A stretch of DNA of 64,000 bases from Blautia_A ammoniilytica (GCF_025566965.1 NZ_JAOQJL010000012.1:1-64000), one strand, 5' to 3'. Positions 1 through 8,419 are shown, numbered from the stretch's first letter. A program made the numbers and translations. The notes: generated by a model not told the origin, from the letters alone.

Positions 1-88
1 CGTTTTGAGCAGAAAACGCGTACCGCTAAATCAGAATGAATGTACCGCTGATTTCAGAATAGGCGTACCGTTCGAGCAGAATTTGCAC
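1..88. mobile_element. Cluster of GTACCG-type repeats, possible insertion-sequence end
   Basis: Three degenerate copies of a GTACCG(C/T)T ... (T)CAGAAT or GAGCAGAAT unit start at about 20, 42 and 65, spaced 22-23 bp. A further partial copy (GAGCAGAA) lies at the left edge. Arrays of short repeats like this are typical of the ends of IS21-like elements, but no transposase is visible because the window begins here. They sit just upstream of an AT-rich catabolic operon, so they may mark the border of an acquired segment. The mobile-element reading is inference. Confidence 0.35.
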
Positions 89-151
89 AAACTTGAATAT
101 ATGTGAAATATAGACAAAATAGATGTAAAAAAAATGGTGAAAATAAGAATA

Positions 152-180
152 TTGACAGTTTAACTTTATTATGATAATAT
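152..180 (+). promoter_or_regulatory. Probable promoter of the sugar-acid operon
   Basis: A perfect -35 box TTGACA (152-157) is followed by overlapping -10 candidates GATAAT (173-178) and TAATAT (175-180), giving a 15 or 17 bp spacer. The first gene starts 60 bp further on after GGAGGG. No regulator gene lies in the visible cluster, so control presumably comes from upstream or elsewhere. Confidence 0.55.
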
Positions 181-242
181 TTATATAAACATAATCCGGA
201 TATGTAAATAACGTTCATATATAAGAACAGTTAGGAGGGTAA

Positions 243-1142
243 ATGGAACGGGGAATATATGGAGTTACACTGACTACTTTTGACAGTGATGGGCAGTTAA
301 ATATGGAAGCACTATATCAAGAACTTATTTATTGCAGAGATACGAGTGTGAAAGGTCTTCTTATGTGTGGCTCAACGGGAGAATTTATTTATATGAACGC
401 TGAGCAACAGAAGAAAGTTCTTGCAGCAGGTATGGAGGTGGCTGGAAAAAATAAGATTTTAATTGGAGGAGCAAGTGCACCTACGGAAGAAAGTGTGCTG
501 AATCTTTTAAAGTATATGGATAAAATCGGATATCAATATGCACTTATATGTCCTCCGTATTATTTTCCTCAGACGCCGGAAAATGTATTGGATTTTTATA
601 GAACCATATCTAAAAAAGCTCCACCAAGAATAAAAATTCTTATGTATAATATTCCGTTTTGTGCGCCTGAAATTCCCTTGCAATATATGGAAGAGCTTCT
701 TGCTATTCCAAATATTATCGGGTTGAAAGATAGTAGTGGTAATTTTTTGTATTTATCAAAGGTGATGGGGGTGGTAAAAGACAAAAGACCAGATTTTCAT
801 GTCTTTACAGGACAAGATGCATGTTTTTTGCCAGCGCTTACTCTTGGAGTATCGGGATGCATATCGGCACTTAGTTGGATGTTTGATAAAGAAGAAAATG
901 AACTGTTGGAATCATACCATCAAAGAAATTTGGAAAGGGCATCAGAGATTCAAATGAATATTATACAGCTTGTAAGGCATTTGGATGGGATTTCATTTCC
1001 GGAAAACTACCGTATTTTATCAAAGGTTATAGGTGTGGATTCAGGTGAAATACAGCGTCATTTTTATAATTTAAACGATGTATTTTGTTATCAGTGGATT
1101 GAGCAGATGACAATTTTGGTGCAGAAGTTGAGGATGAGCTAA
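243..1142 (+). CDS. Dihydrodipicolinate synthase/N-acetylneuraminate lyase family protein (first paralogue)
   Basis: A 299-residue class I, Schiff-base-forming TIM-barrel lyase. The canonical GSTGEF motif is at residues 43-48, the catalytic-triad tyrosine is in YNIP (135-138), and the Schiff-base lysine is K162 in GLKDSSG. Family members condense or cleave pyruvate with an aldehyde, or dehydrate 2-keto-3-deoxy sugar acids. The setting argues against lysine biosynthesis: it opens an operon with a sugar importer, dehydrogenase, lactonase and dehydratase, and a second family member closes it. My inference is an aldolase or dehydratase for a 2-keto-3-deoxy acid; the substrate is unknown. The start is ATG after GGAGGG. 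Confidence 0.85.
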   Translation: MERGIYGVTLTTFDSDGQLNMEALYQELIYCRDTSVKGLLMCGSTGEFIYMNAEQQKKVLAAGMEVAGKNKILIGGASAPTEESVLNLLKYMDKIGYQYALICPPYYFPQTPENVLDFYRTISKKAPPRIKILMYNIPFCAPEIPLQYMEELLAIPNIIGLKDSSGNFLYLSKVMGVVKDKRPDFHVFTGQDACFLPALTLGVSGCISALSWMFDKEENELLESYHQRNLERASEIQMNIIQLVRHLDGISFPENYRILSKVIGVDSGEIQRHFYNLNDVFCYQWIEQMTILVQKLRMS

Positions 1143-1174
1143 AGAAAAGTATAATAGAACAGGAGGGTTTGGTA

Positions 1175-2491
1175 ATGAAAAAAAGGTTTGTAAGTATGTT
1201 TCTCTGTGCAGCACTATCTATAGGAATGTTTGGTGCCATGAGTTATGAAGCTAAAGCAGAGGAAACGGTAGAAATTCAGTTTCTGCATACAGCGTGGGTT
1301 CCTGCACAGCTTGAAATTTTGGAACGTGCAATTGCAGATTTTGAAGAAAAAAATCCGGGTATTAAAATTATAGAAACACGGAGTAGCTGGACAGATGCAC
1401 CATCTCAGATTATGACTTCTATTGTAAGTGGAGATGCACCAGATTTGATTATGTGCAATACATCTATGCTTGCAGAATACAGAGGAATTGGAGCGATAGC
1501 AGATTTAAGTACATTGGTACCGGAAGAACTTATAAATAGCTTTCTTCCAAGTGCAAAAGCAATGATTACAGCGGAAGATGGAAAAATTGATGGACTGCCG
1601 CAAGAAGGATGTAACTGGGCATTGTTCTATAGAAAAGATCTTTTTGAAGAAGCAGGACTTGATCCAAATAAGCCTCCAAAAACATATGATGAATTTCTGG
1701 AATATGCAAAAGCTTTGACAAAAGATACAGATGGAGATGGGGTAATAGATCAGTATGGATATGCTTGGCCGGTACAGGCAGAGAATGCTTCCGATTATTG
1801 GGTACAGTTTATGCAAATGTGCGGAGCAGATATCTCAACATATGACGAGGGAAAATGGGAATCAAGGCTTTCTGATGAAACAGCGATAAAAGGAACCCAA
1901 TTGATGGTTGATCTTGTACAGACACATAAAGTAACTCCTGATAGTGTTGTTGATTATGACTGGGAGGCAGTAACAAATGCTTTTGTATCAGGAGAAGTTG
2001 CAATGATGCAGAACGGAGCATGGGTGACGGGATCTGTTGCAGAAAAGGGACCAGATTTGGATGGTAAATGGGGAACCGCCGTTATGTTTGATGGTCCGGA
2101 CAATACTGTATACAGAGGTTATCCTAATACATTCAATATTTTGGAAGCTTCAGAGCATAAAGAAGAAGCATGGAAGTTTTTAGATTATTTTTATAATACA
2201 CCAAGTGATATAGAGGGATTAACTATAGCTGGAGCTTTTTGCAATGCTGCAGGAGGTATGTTGTATTCTGAAGACTTTATACAGTATGCAAAGGAAAACT
2301 ATGATGAAAAACTTCAGCCGTTCTTAGATGAAGTAGATTACTGTATGATACCACCGCTTGATCCTTCATGGCAATCCCTTACCAGTATGTATGGCAATTC
2401 TACAGTGCAGCAGATGCTGATGGGAAGTGTTTCAGTTGACGAGGGGATTCATATGCTTGATGAAAAGTTAAAGGAATTTCACGGAGAGTGA
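1175..2491 (+). CDS. ABC transporter extracellular sugar-binding protein
   Basis: A family 1 solute-binding protein (MalE/UgpB type, about 438 residues) that captures the substrate for the two downstream permeases. The start is ATG at 1175, correctly spaced from AGGAGG at 1161-1166; an in-frame TTG at 1169 is too close to that site. The N-terminus is a signal peptide with a hydrophobic core and an AKA-EE type I cleavage site near residues 26-30. There is no lipobox: the only early cysteine lies inside the hydrophobic core. This is odd for a Gram-positive binding protein, which is normally lipid-anchored. An acidic DTDGDG-V-D motif (codons around 1730) could bind calcium. A stem-loop follows the stop codon. 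Confidence 0.9.
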   Translation: MKKRFVSMFLCAALSIGMFGAMSYEAKAEETVEIQFLHTAWVPAQLEILERAIADFEEKNPGIKIIETRSSWTDAPSQIMTSIVSGDAPDLIMCNTSMLAEYRGIGAIADLSTLVPEELINSFLPSAKAMITAEDGKIDGLPQEGCNWALFYRKDLFEEAGLDPNKPPKTYDEFLEYAKALTKDTDGDGVIDQYGYAWPVQAENASDYWVQFMQMCGADISTYDEGKWESRLSDETAIKGTQLMVDLVQTHKVTPDSVVDYDWEAVTNAFVSGEVAMMQNGAWVTGSVAEKGPDLDGKWGTAVMFDGPDNTVYRGYPNTFNILEASEHKEEAWKFLDYFYNTPSDIEGLTIAGAFCNAAGGMLYSEDFIQYAKENYDEKLQPFLDEVDYCMIPPLDPSWQSLTSMYGNSTVQQMLMGSVSVDEGIHMLDEKLKEFHGE

Positions 2492-2500
2492 TGGTCATAA

Positions 2501-2538
2501 TTGAAGCGAGAGTGCTGAAAAAGCACTCTCGGATTCAA
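2501..2538 (+). terminator. Stem-loop between binding-protein and permease genes
   Basis: A perfect 9-bp stem GAGAGTGCT/AGCACTCTC (2508-2516 and 2522-2530) has a GAAAA loop and is extended by TTGAA/TTCAA at the outside. No U-tract follows. It begins about 10 bases after the binding-protein stop codon. Such hairpins in binding-protein/permease operons usually stabilise the upstream message or reduce readthrough, giving an excess of binding protein. The assignment of role is inference. Confidence 0.6.
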
Positions 2539-2557
2539 TTTGCGAGGGAGACATTGG

Positions 2558-3445
2558 ATGAAAAAAAGAATAAAAACAAAAATTAAGACAACAGCAACAC
2601 CTTATTTATTTCTTTTTCCATGTGCTGCTTTGATTTTGGTTATTTTAATTTATCCTGTTTTGTCAGGAATTATTAACAGCTTTTATAATGAAAGTCTGAT
2701 TCGTCCTGTACAACCAGAATTTGTAGCACTGGATAATTATAAATCATTATTAACGGATTCTATGTTCTTGGATGCATTAAGACGTTCTGTTTTATGGACA
2801 CTTGTTATTCTTGTATTTGAATTGTTTTTTGGCCTATTGTTTGCGGTACTCTTAAACAAAGATATTTATTGCAAGAAATTATTTCGATGTTTGGTTTTGA
2901 TTCCATGGATTATTCCAAATGCCATAGCAGGTATTATATGGAAATGGTTTTTGAATGAATCTTTTGGAATGATGAATTATATTTTGAAAAGTATAGGGAT
3001 TATTTCACATAATCTTTCGTGGCTATCTGATGAGAAATTGGCTGCTGTATCAGTTGTTATGGTCATTATATGGAAGAGCATTCCTTTTGTTGCGATTACA
3101 TTACTTGCTGGAATTCAGGCAATACCTGGTGATTTGTATGAAGCGGCAAAAGTAGACGGCGCAAGAGGAAGTCAGTGTTTTCGTTTTGTTACGATTCCTA
3201 TGTTAAAAAGTATCATGTTGATTACATCAATTCTTACATCCATATGGAATTTTAATCAGTTGGAAATTATACAAGTTGTAACAAAGGGAGGACCAGGAGA
3301 AGCTACGTTATCTCTTCCTGTATATATATACCGTTTGTTCATGCAAACATTCCAAACAAGCTATGCTTCGGCAGCAGCCGTTATCATGATGCTTGTGCTG
3401 ATTGTTCCATGTATTGTGTATGTGAAGAAATTATTGAAGGAGTGA
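2558..3445 (+). CDS. ABC sugar transporter permease (MalF/UgpA type)
   Basis: Inner-membrane permease of a CUT1-type sugar importer, 295 residues from the ATG at 2558 (GAGGGAG seven bases upstream; a TTG at 2540 in the same frame lacks a ribosome site). About six hydrophobic segments are visible. The cytoplasmic EAA loop that contacts the ATPase is present as EAAKVDGARG near residues 195-204. It pairs with the permease that follows 4 bp later. No ATPase gene is present in the cluster, so the pair probably borrows a shared MsmX/UgpC-type ATPase, which is common in Firmicutes. Confidence 0.9.
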   Translation: MKKRIKTKIKTTATPYLFLFPCAALILVILIYPVLSGIINSFYNESLIRPVQPEFVALDNYKSLLTDSMFLDALRRSVLWTLVILVFELFFGLLFAVLLNKDIYCKKLFRCLVLIPWIIPNAIAGIIWKWFLNESFGMMNYILKSIGIISHNLSWLSDEKLAAVSVVMVIIWKSIPFVAITLLAGIQAIPGDLYEAAKVDGARGSQCFRFVTIPMLKSIMLITSILTSIWNFNQLEIIQVVTKGGPGEATLSLPVYIYRLFMQTFQTSYASAAAVIMMLVLIVPCIVYVKKLLKE

Positions 3446-3449
3446 GTAA

Positions 3450-4292
3450 ATGACACGGGCACAAAAGAAACAATATAGTAAAATAGGATATACTTTTGTA
3501 ATTTTGATTTTAACAGTTGTTTTGATTTTGCCATTTTTATGGATGGTTTCTACTTCTTTTAAAGAAGCAGATGAAATTTTTCAGGAGATACCAAAGTGGT
3601 TGCCATCAGAATTTAGTTTTAAAAATTACGGAGAAATATGGAATAGGGGATATTTTAAAACATATTTTGTAAACTCGCTCATAGTTTCTTTTGCAACTAT
3701 GGGGGTATCGCTTGTAGTTGCCATGTTCGCAGGATATGGGATATCCCGTTTTCGTTTCCATGGCAGATTCTTTTTTTCTGCATTGTTGATTGTAGTGCAG
3801 ATGTTTCCTTCTATGCTTCTTTTAATTCCAATGTATATGATCATGAGCAAATTGGGACTCTTAAATACGCATTTGTCTATGATTATAGCATATACAACTT
3901 TTGCAATGCCGTTTTGTGCATGGATGATAAAGGGATATTTTGATACGATTCCAGTATCGCTTGAAGAAGCTGCGAGAATTGACGGGTGTAGTCGTTTGAG
4001 AATACTGTTTGGGATTATTGTGCCTTTGGCTGCTCCGGGAATAGTGACAGTTGCCATGTTTGCATTTATTCTTTCATGGCAGGAATATATGTATGCACTT
4101 ACGTTTGCCAGAACTGAAGGTATGAGAACAATTACCGTAGGAATAGCTCTTATGCAAGGACAACATGGCAGCGTGAATTGGGGACAGATAATGGCCGGAT
4201 CAGTATTGGCATGTTTACCAGGATTATTGTTATTTACATATCTAGAAAAATATTTGGTGCAGGGATTTACTATGGGGGCAGTTAAGGAGTGA
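3450..4292 (+). CDS. ABC sugar transporter permease (MalG/UgpE type)
   Basis: Second permease of the importer, 280 residues with about six membrane segments. The EAA loop reads EEAARIDGCS at residues 172-181. The N-terminal segment followed by WMVSTSFK is characteristic of the MalG branch. The start lies 4 bp after the previous stop, with GGAG inside the end of that gene, so the two are translationally coupled. Its stop codon abuts the dehydrogenase start, placing import and catabolism on one message. Confidence 0.9.
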   Translation: MTRAQKKQYSKIGYTFVILILTVVLILPFLWMVSTSFKEADEIFQEIPKWLPSEFSFKNYGEIWNRGYFKTYFVNSLIVSFATMGVSLVVAMFAGYGISRFRFHGRFFFSALLIVVQMFPSMLLLIPMYMIMSKLGLLNTHLSMIIAYTTFAMPFCAWMIKGYFDTIPVSLEEAARIDGCSRLRILFGIIVPLAAPGIVTVAMFAFILSWQEYMYALTFARTEGMRTITVGIALMQGQHGSVNWGQIMAGSVLACLPGLLLFTYLEKYLVQGFTMGAVKE

Positions 4293-4294
4293 AA

Positions 4295-5254
4295 ATGAAG
4301 AATAAAATTAAAATAGGTCTGATAGGGTGCGGAAGAGTAGCGGAAAATCATATTTTGGCGATAAAAGAGTGTGAATGGGCAGAAATTGCAGCCGTTTCAG
4401 GGGGAAGACATGCTCAAGAACTTGGAGAAAGAATAGGAGTTCCTGTTTTGTCAGGAGATGAAATCTGTGAATCCTCTCTTGTAGATGCTTTGTGTATTCT
4501 TACACCTCCGGAGTTTCATTATATATATGCGATGAAAGGTATTGAAGCGGGAAAACATGTTTTGGTAGAAAAACCTGTGAGTTTTTCTGATAGAGAAATA
4601 GAAGAGATGTCCATAGCAGCCAAGAAAAATAAAGTGGTTTGTATGCCTGGACATAGTTATATCTATTTGCCAGAACTAATACGGATGAAACGTGCTCTTG
4701 AAGGAAAAAGACTGGGAGTTCCTGCATACGTTTATTTATCAGAGATGTATTATATGCCGAAAGAATTGGCGGTAAAGTATACAGGACCAGAAACAGATGT
4801 CCTTTGTCATCAATTGTATCTCTGTTTGGCATTTTTAGGTATGCCAATGCGGACAACAGCATTTCGTACATGTATAGAGGGAAAGGAAAATGAGACAGAT
4901 GGTGCTCAGGTTTCGGTAATGTTGGAATATGCTCAGGGTACGATTGTACAAATTTTTGTAACATGGGCGGCCGAGGATTGTTCATCAGAACCGTGGACAT
5001 TTAAAATCAAAATTATAGGAAATAAAGGATGTATGAGTTTTTCCAGAAGAGATTTTATGGAAAAAACGGATGTTGAATATGAACAAAGTTTGTACCAGGA
5101 AATGTTTAATGAAGAGATGAAATGGTTTGTTGAGAAATGTATTCTAGAGGGAAAACAACCGATTTCCACAATGGAGGATGCGAAAAAGGTTTGCTTACTT
5201 CATAAAGCAATTGTAAAAGCAATTAACGAAAAAGTAGTTGTGGAGGGACTGTAA
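4295..5254 (+). CDS. Gfo/Idh/MocA family NAD(P)-dependent oxidoreductase
   Basis: A 319-residue protein with an N-terminal Rossmann dinucleotide site (GLIGCGRVAENH, residues 8-19) and the family EKP motif at 92-94, where the lysine is catalytic. A histidine in DVLCHQ (about 168) is in the place of the usual catalytic histidine. The family oxidises hydroxyls of sugars, sugar acids and inositols. In this operon it is the obvious candidate to oxidise the imported sugar to a lactone or ketone. The ATG at 4295 is preferred because AAGGAG ends 5 bases before it; a GTG at 4289 overlaps that site. Confidence 0.85.
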   Translation: MKNKIKIGLIGCGRVAENHILAIKECEWAEIAAVSGGRHAQELGERIGVPVLSGDEICESSLVDALCILTPPEFHYIYAMKGIEAGKHVLVEKPVSFSDREIEEMSIAAKKNKVVCMPGHSYIYLPELIRMKRALEGKRLGVPAYVYLSEMYYMPKELAVKYTGPETDVLCHQLYLCLAFLGMPMRTTAFRTCIEGKENETDGAQVSVMLEYAQGTIVQIFVTWAAEDCSSEPWTFKIKIIGNKGCMSFSRRDFMEKTDVEYEQSLYQEMFNEEMKWFVEKCILEGKQPISTMEDAKKVCLLHKAIVKAINEKVVVEGL

Positions 5255-6429
5255 TGAAGATAACGGATGTGGAAACAATTTTATTATGCTACAGATATGA
5301 ACAGGATGAAAAGTGGAAGTGGTCAGGGGGTGCTACACTCCAAAGAAATTGTGTGTTAGTACGTATTACCGTGGATGATAAATATACTGGTCTTGGAGAA
5401 ATTGGTGAGTCAGCGTATCTTCCGAGAGCAATAGAAACGATGATAAATACACGATTTAAAAAGATGATTCTGGGAGAAGATCCATTTAATATTGAAAAAA
5501 TATGGAGAAAACTCTATGTTCAGTCTGCACATTATGGAAGGCGAGGAGTAATTGCAACAATCATTAGCGGCATTGATATTGCTTTATATGATGTTATAGG
5601 AAAAATACTTCAAAGACCTGTTTATGATTTGATTGGTGGAAAATATAGAACAAAATTCAAGGCATATGCTAGTGGGGGAATGGCAAAATCTGTTGATTCT
5701 CTGGCTGAAGAAGCTCTTGGATATATTTCAAAAGGATATTTTGGATTTAAGGTTAGAATTGGAAATGAAGATCCAGAGGAAGATATTGAATTAATTCAGG
5801 AATTGAGAAAAAGAGTAGGACCTAAACCAGCTCTTCTTGTAGATGCAGGTCAATGTTATACGAACTTTCCTTGGACTTATGATACAGCATATCGTGTATG
5901 TAAAAAACTAGAAAATTGTGACCTTTTTTGGCTGGAAGAGCCACTTCATCCCGATGATGTAGAAGGATTTAAACGTCTAACTGCGAATACAAGCATTCCC
6001 ATTGTTGCAGGTGAAAATGAATTTACAAGGTATGGTTTTGCACCTTTGATCACAGGGCATGCTGTGGATATGATACAGCCAGATGTGACGCGCTCAGGAG
6101 GAATATCTGAGTGTAAGAGAATTGCTGCAATCGCATCAGCACATCATATGAGAATGGCACCGCATATTTTTGGAAGCGGGGTAGGATTTATGGCGAACAT
6201 GCATTTTATGGCATCTGAACCAGAAGCCTTTATCATGGAACATGATCAGACTTTAAATCCTCTTAGAGAGGAACTTCTGATAAAGCCTATTTTATATAAA
6301 AATGGGTATGTGGAGCTAATACAGGATTTACCTGGACTGGGAGTAGAACTGAAAGAAGAAACAATAAAGAAATATGCATATAATGATATTGATGCGGTGA
6401 ATAAAGGAGAATTTGTCCCATTGTATTAA
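5254..6429 (+). CDS. Enolase-superfamily sugar-acid dehydratase (mandelate racemase/muconate lactonizing family)
   Basis: A 391-residue two-domain enolase-superfamily protein: an N-terminal capping domain, then a barrel. Visible catalytic features are K166-x-R168 (GFKVRIG), metal ligands D197 (LLVDAG), the glutamate in WLEEP (about 228) and E254 (VAGENEF), then D277 (IQPDVTRSGG) and H304 (APHIFGSG), the Asp-His dyad of the mandelate racemase subgroup. Members of this subgroup dehydrate aldonates and aldarates to 2-keto-3-deoxy acids, which DHDPS-family lyases then process. The ATG overlaps the previous stop by one base. The exact substrate cannot be read from the sequence. Confidence 0.82.
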   Translation: MKITDVETILLCYRYEQDEKWKWSGGATLQRNCVLVRITVDDKYTGLGEIGESAYLPRAIETMINTRFKKMILGEDPFNIEKIWRKLYVQSAHYGRRGVIATIISGIDIALYDVIGKILQRPVYDLIGGKYRTKFKAYASGGMAKSVDSLAEEALGYISKGYFGFKVRIGNEDPEEDIELIQELRKRVGPKPALLVDAGQCYTNFPWTYDTAYRVCKKLENCDLFWLEEPLHPDDVEGFKRLTANTSIPIVAGENEFTRYGFAPLITGHAVDMIQPDVTRSGGISECKRIAAIASAHHMRMAPHIFGSGVGFMANMHFMASEPEAFIMEHDQTLNPLREELLIKPILYKNGYVELIQDLPGLGVELKEETIKKYAYNDIDAVNKGEFVPLY

Positions 6430-6443
6430 ATAAGGAGAGAACT

Positions 6444-7172
6444 GTGGAAAAGGAAAAGCAGATTTGGAAAATAACTCCTGTTTTGACTGGAAGTTTTGGA
6501 ATGGTCAGAGATGATATTAAGTATAGAAATGGAAAACCAGAAAACCAGGGGTATGTGCCCTCTGTAATGTTTCTTTTAGAAACTTGTGGACATTTAGTGG
6601 TAGTAGATACAGGCTTTGGAGATCCATCGGTATGTGCAGAAAAACTTCAGTTAAGTGTAAAACGTAGTCAATCCTTGGAAGATATTTTTAAAGAAGCATC
6701 TGTGAAACCGAAAGAAGTAGAGGCAGTTATTTTTACGCATCTTCATTGGGATCATGCTGGAAATGCTGAATGTTTTACAAATGCCCAATACTATTGTCAT
6801 GAAAAGGAATGGAATCGAGCGGAAAATCATCCGGAGGAATATCCGGAGGAGTGGTTTTCCTGGCTGAAAAAGAACAGGGACAGAGTGCATTTAATTCAAG
6901 CGGAAAGTGCACAGGAAATAATTCCGGGAATCTATATACAATATATAGGTGGGCATACATATGGCTCTCAGATGGTGATTGTTAATATGGAAGAAGGATA
7001 TGGCGTTATTACTGGTGATGTAGTAATGACAGAAAAGAACTTACAGGAGGAAATACCGGTGGGTTTGTGCGTAAACGGTAAAGAATGTGAAACTGTATTT
7101 GAAAAAATCAGGGCATGGAAGCCTGTGATGATATATCCTTCCCATGATTTTAAAATTTTTGACAGGAGGTAG
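6444..7172 (+). CDS. Metallo-beta-lactamase-fold hydrolase, probable lactonase
   Basis: A 242-residue protein with the complete two-metal set of the lactonase branch: HLHWDH (H99, H101, D103, H104), H171, D192 (ITGDVV) and H234 (PSHD). This layout matches AHL-lactonase-like enzymes, which open lactone rings. Between a dehydrogenase and a sugar-acid dehydratase, a sugar-lactone hydrolase is the most economical role; quorum quenching is the alternative. The start is GTG at 6444 behind AAGGAGA. The paralogue that follows begins 5 bases after its stop. Confidence 0.78.
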   Translation: MEKEKQIWKITPVLTGSFGMVRDDIKYRNGKPENQGYVPSVMFLLETCGHLVVVDTGFGDPSVCAEKLQLSVKRSQSLEDIFKEASVKPKEVEAVIFTHLHWDHAGNAECFTNAQYYCHEKEWNRAENHPEEYPEEWFSWLKKNRDRVHLIQAESAQEIIPGIYIQYIGGHTYGSQMVIVNMEEGYGVITGDVVMTEKNLQEEIPVGLCVNGKECETVFEKIRAWKPVMIYPSHDFKIFDRR

Positions 7173-7176
7173 TTTA

Positions 7177-8085
7177 ATGGGAAAACTAAAAGGTGTTATT
7201 CCGGTCATACCAACTCCTTTTACTGATGATGGTAAATATGTAGATTATGGCAATTTTGAAGATATAGTAGACATAGCAATAAGGGATGGAGCGCATGCAA
7301 TTTGTCTATTTGCTGCTGGTGCAGAATTTTATAAGCTAACAATGGATGAAAGAAAAGAACTGTTCCAGAGAGCCATTCAGGCAAATAGAGGAAGGGTTCC
7401 GATTATTGCAACTGTAAGTAGTCATGCTACTGTTTTAGCAATAAGAGAAGCTACTTACTATGAGAAAAAGGGAGCGGCAGCATTGAATATTATGCCACCT
7501 AGTTATGCATCACCAACATCGGGAATGTTAGTAAACCATTTAAGAGAAATATCAGAAAATGTAAAAATTCCAATTATTATTCAGTACGCACCTGCTTTAA
7601 ATGGAATGGCGATTTCGCTTCAGACATTTGAGGAAATCAGTGAACATCATTCTGGAGAGTTGTATATTAAGCTGGAAGCATCTCCTACAGGACCAGCGAT
7701 TACAGCATTAAGAACAGCAACGAATAACAAATATGATATCATAGTAGGTAATGGAGGTGAATGCATGTATGAAGCACTACTTCGTGGCGCCTGTGCTGTA
7801 ATGCCGGGAGCGGCATTAATTCGCCCATATCGTATGATTTATGATGCATTTGAAAATGGAGAGAAAGAAAAAACTTTTGAGCTTTTTAATAAATATTTGC
7901 CCCACATTCACTTTATGCAAAGAGATATAGAATCCTTTGTTGCTCTTGAAAAAATCATTTTAAAGCGGAGAGGGATTATGAAAAATGCTGTATGTCGGCA
8001 ACCGGGAAATTATCCGGACAAACAGACATTGTCACTTTTGGAGCAACACTTGGAATATGTATACAGAGAATTTCCTACGATATAA
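7177..8085 (+). CDS. Dihydrodipicolinate synthase family protein (second, diverged paralogue)
   Basis: A 302-residue class I lyase of the DHDPS/NAL/KDG-aldolase family. The start is ATG at 7177, six bases after AGGAGGT. The Schiff-base lysine is K165 (YIKLEASP) and the catalytic tyrosine is Y137 (QYAP). The usual GSTGE loop that grips the alpha-keto-acid carboxylate is replaced by AAGAEFYKL (46-54), unlike the first gene of the operon. The two probably differ in substrate or reaction, for example one dehydratase and one aldolase. It is the last gene; a terminator lies at 8250-8322. Confidence 0.83.
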   Translation: MGKLKGVIPVIPTPFTDDGKYVDYGNFEDIVDIAIRDGAHAICLFAAGAEFYKLTMDERKELFQRAIQANRGRVPIIATVSSHATVLAIREATYYEKKGAAALNIMPPSYASPTSGMLVNHLREISENVKIPIIIQYAPALNGMAISLQTFEEISEHHSGELYIKLEASPTGPAITALRTATNNKYDIIVGNGGECMYEALLRGACAVMPGAALIRPYRMIYDAFENGEKEKTFELFNKYLPHIHFMQRDIESFVALEKIILKRRGIMKNAVCRQPGNYPDKQTLSLLEQHLEYVYREFPTI

Positions 8086-8249
8086 GAAGTGTTACATAAT
8101 AAAAACATGCATGATTGAAATAGCTTGAAGAGTTCGTGTATTTATAAATATAATAAACTTGTTCGCTCTAGAAAAGAATCTTTAAAGAATAAGTGGATTA
8201 TGTAAATACTATTTACCTACAGGTTTGTTTCACATACAATTCATGACAG

Positions 8250-8322
8250 AGGATCTTCTTTTGGTTGGTTTGTTTATATTTGGCAAGATGCAATACCAAT
8301 CTTACAGGAAGATCCTTTTTAT
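8250..8322 (+). terminator. Intrinsic terminator of the sugar-acid operon
   Basis: The 9-bp stem AGGATCTTC/GAAGATCCT (8250-8258 and 8308-8316) encloses a long loop with secondary pairing (TTGGT/ACCAA) and is followed by a T-run. The rest of the 334-base gap between 8085 and 8420 shows no gene. An open frame running 8225-8419 into the next gene crosses this terminator and lacks a ribosome site, so it was not taken as coding. Confidence 0.7.
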
Positions 8323-8419
8323 TAATGAATATGTATTATGCATTATTGGTACATTGCGAATTTGTGTTATGTCAGTAGTTATAAAAGAAATGAAGTATAG
8401 CAAAGATAAGGAGGTTCCT

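Noticed and set aside
243..1142. dapA (lysine biosynthesis) for the first DHDPS-family gene
   Set aside because: The fold fits, but the gene sits in a transporter and sugar-acid operon and has a paralogue there; no lysine or diaminopimelate genes are near.
3626..4351. 241-codon minus-strand frame
   Set aside because: Antisense to the second permease gene, no ribosome site and no recognisable domain.
8225..8419. 65-codon N-terminal extension of the DUF5107 protein
   Set aside because: Crosses the terminator of the previous operon; the ATG at 8420 has AAGGAGG and the conserved start.
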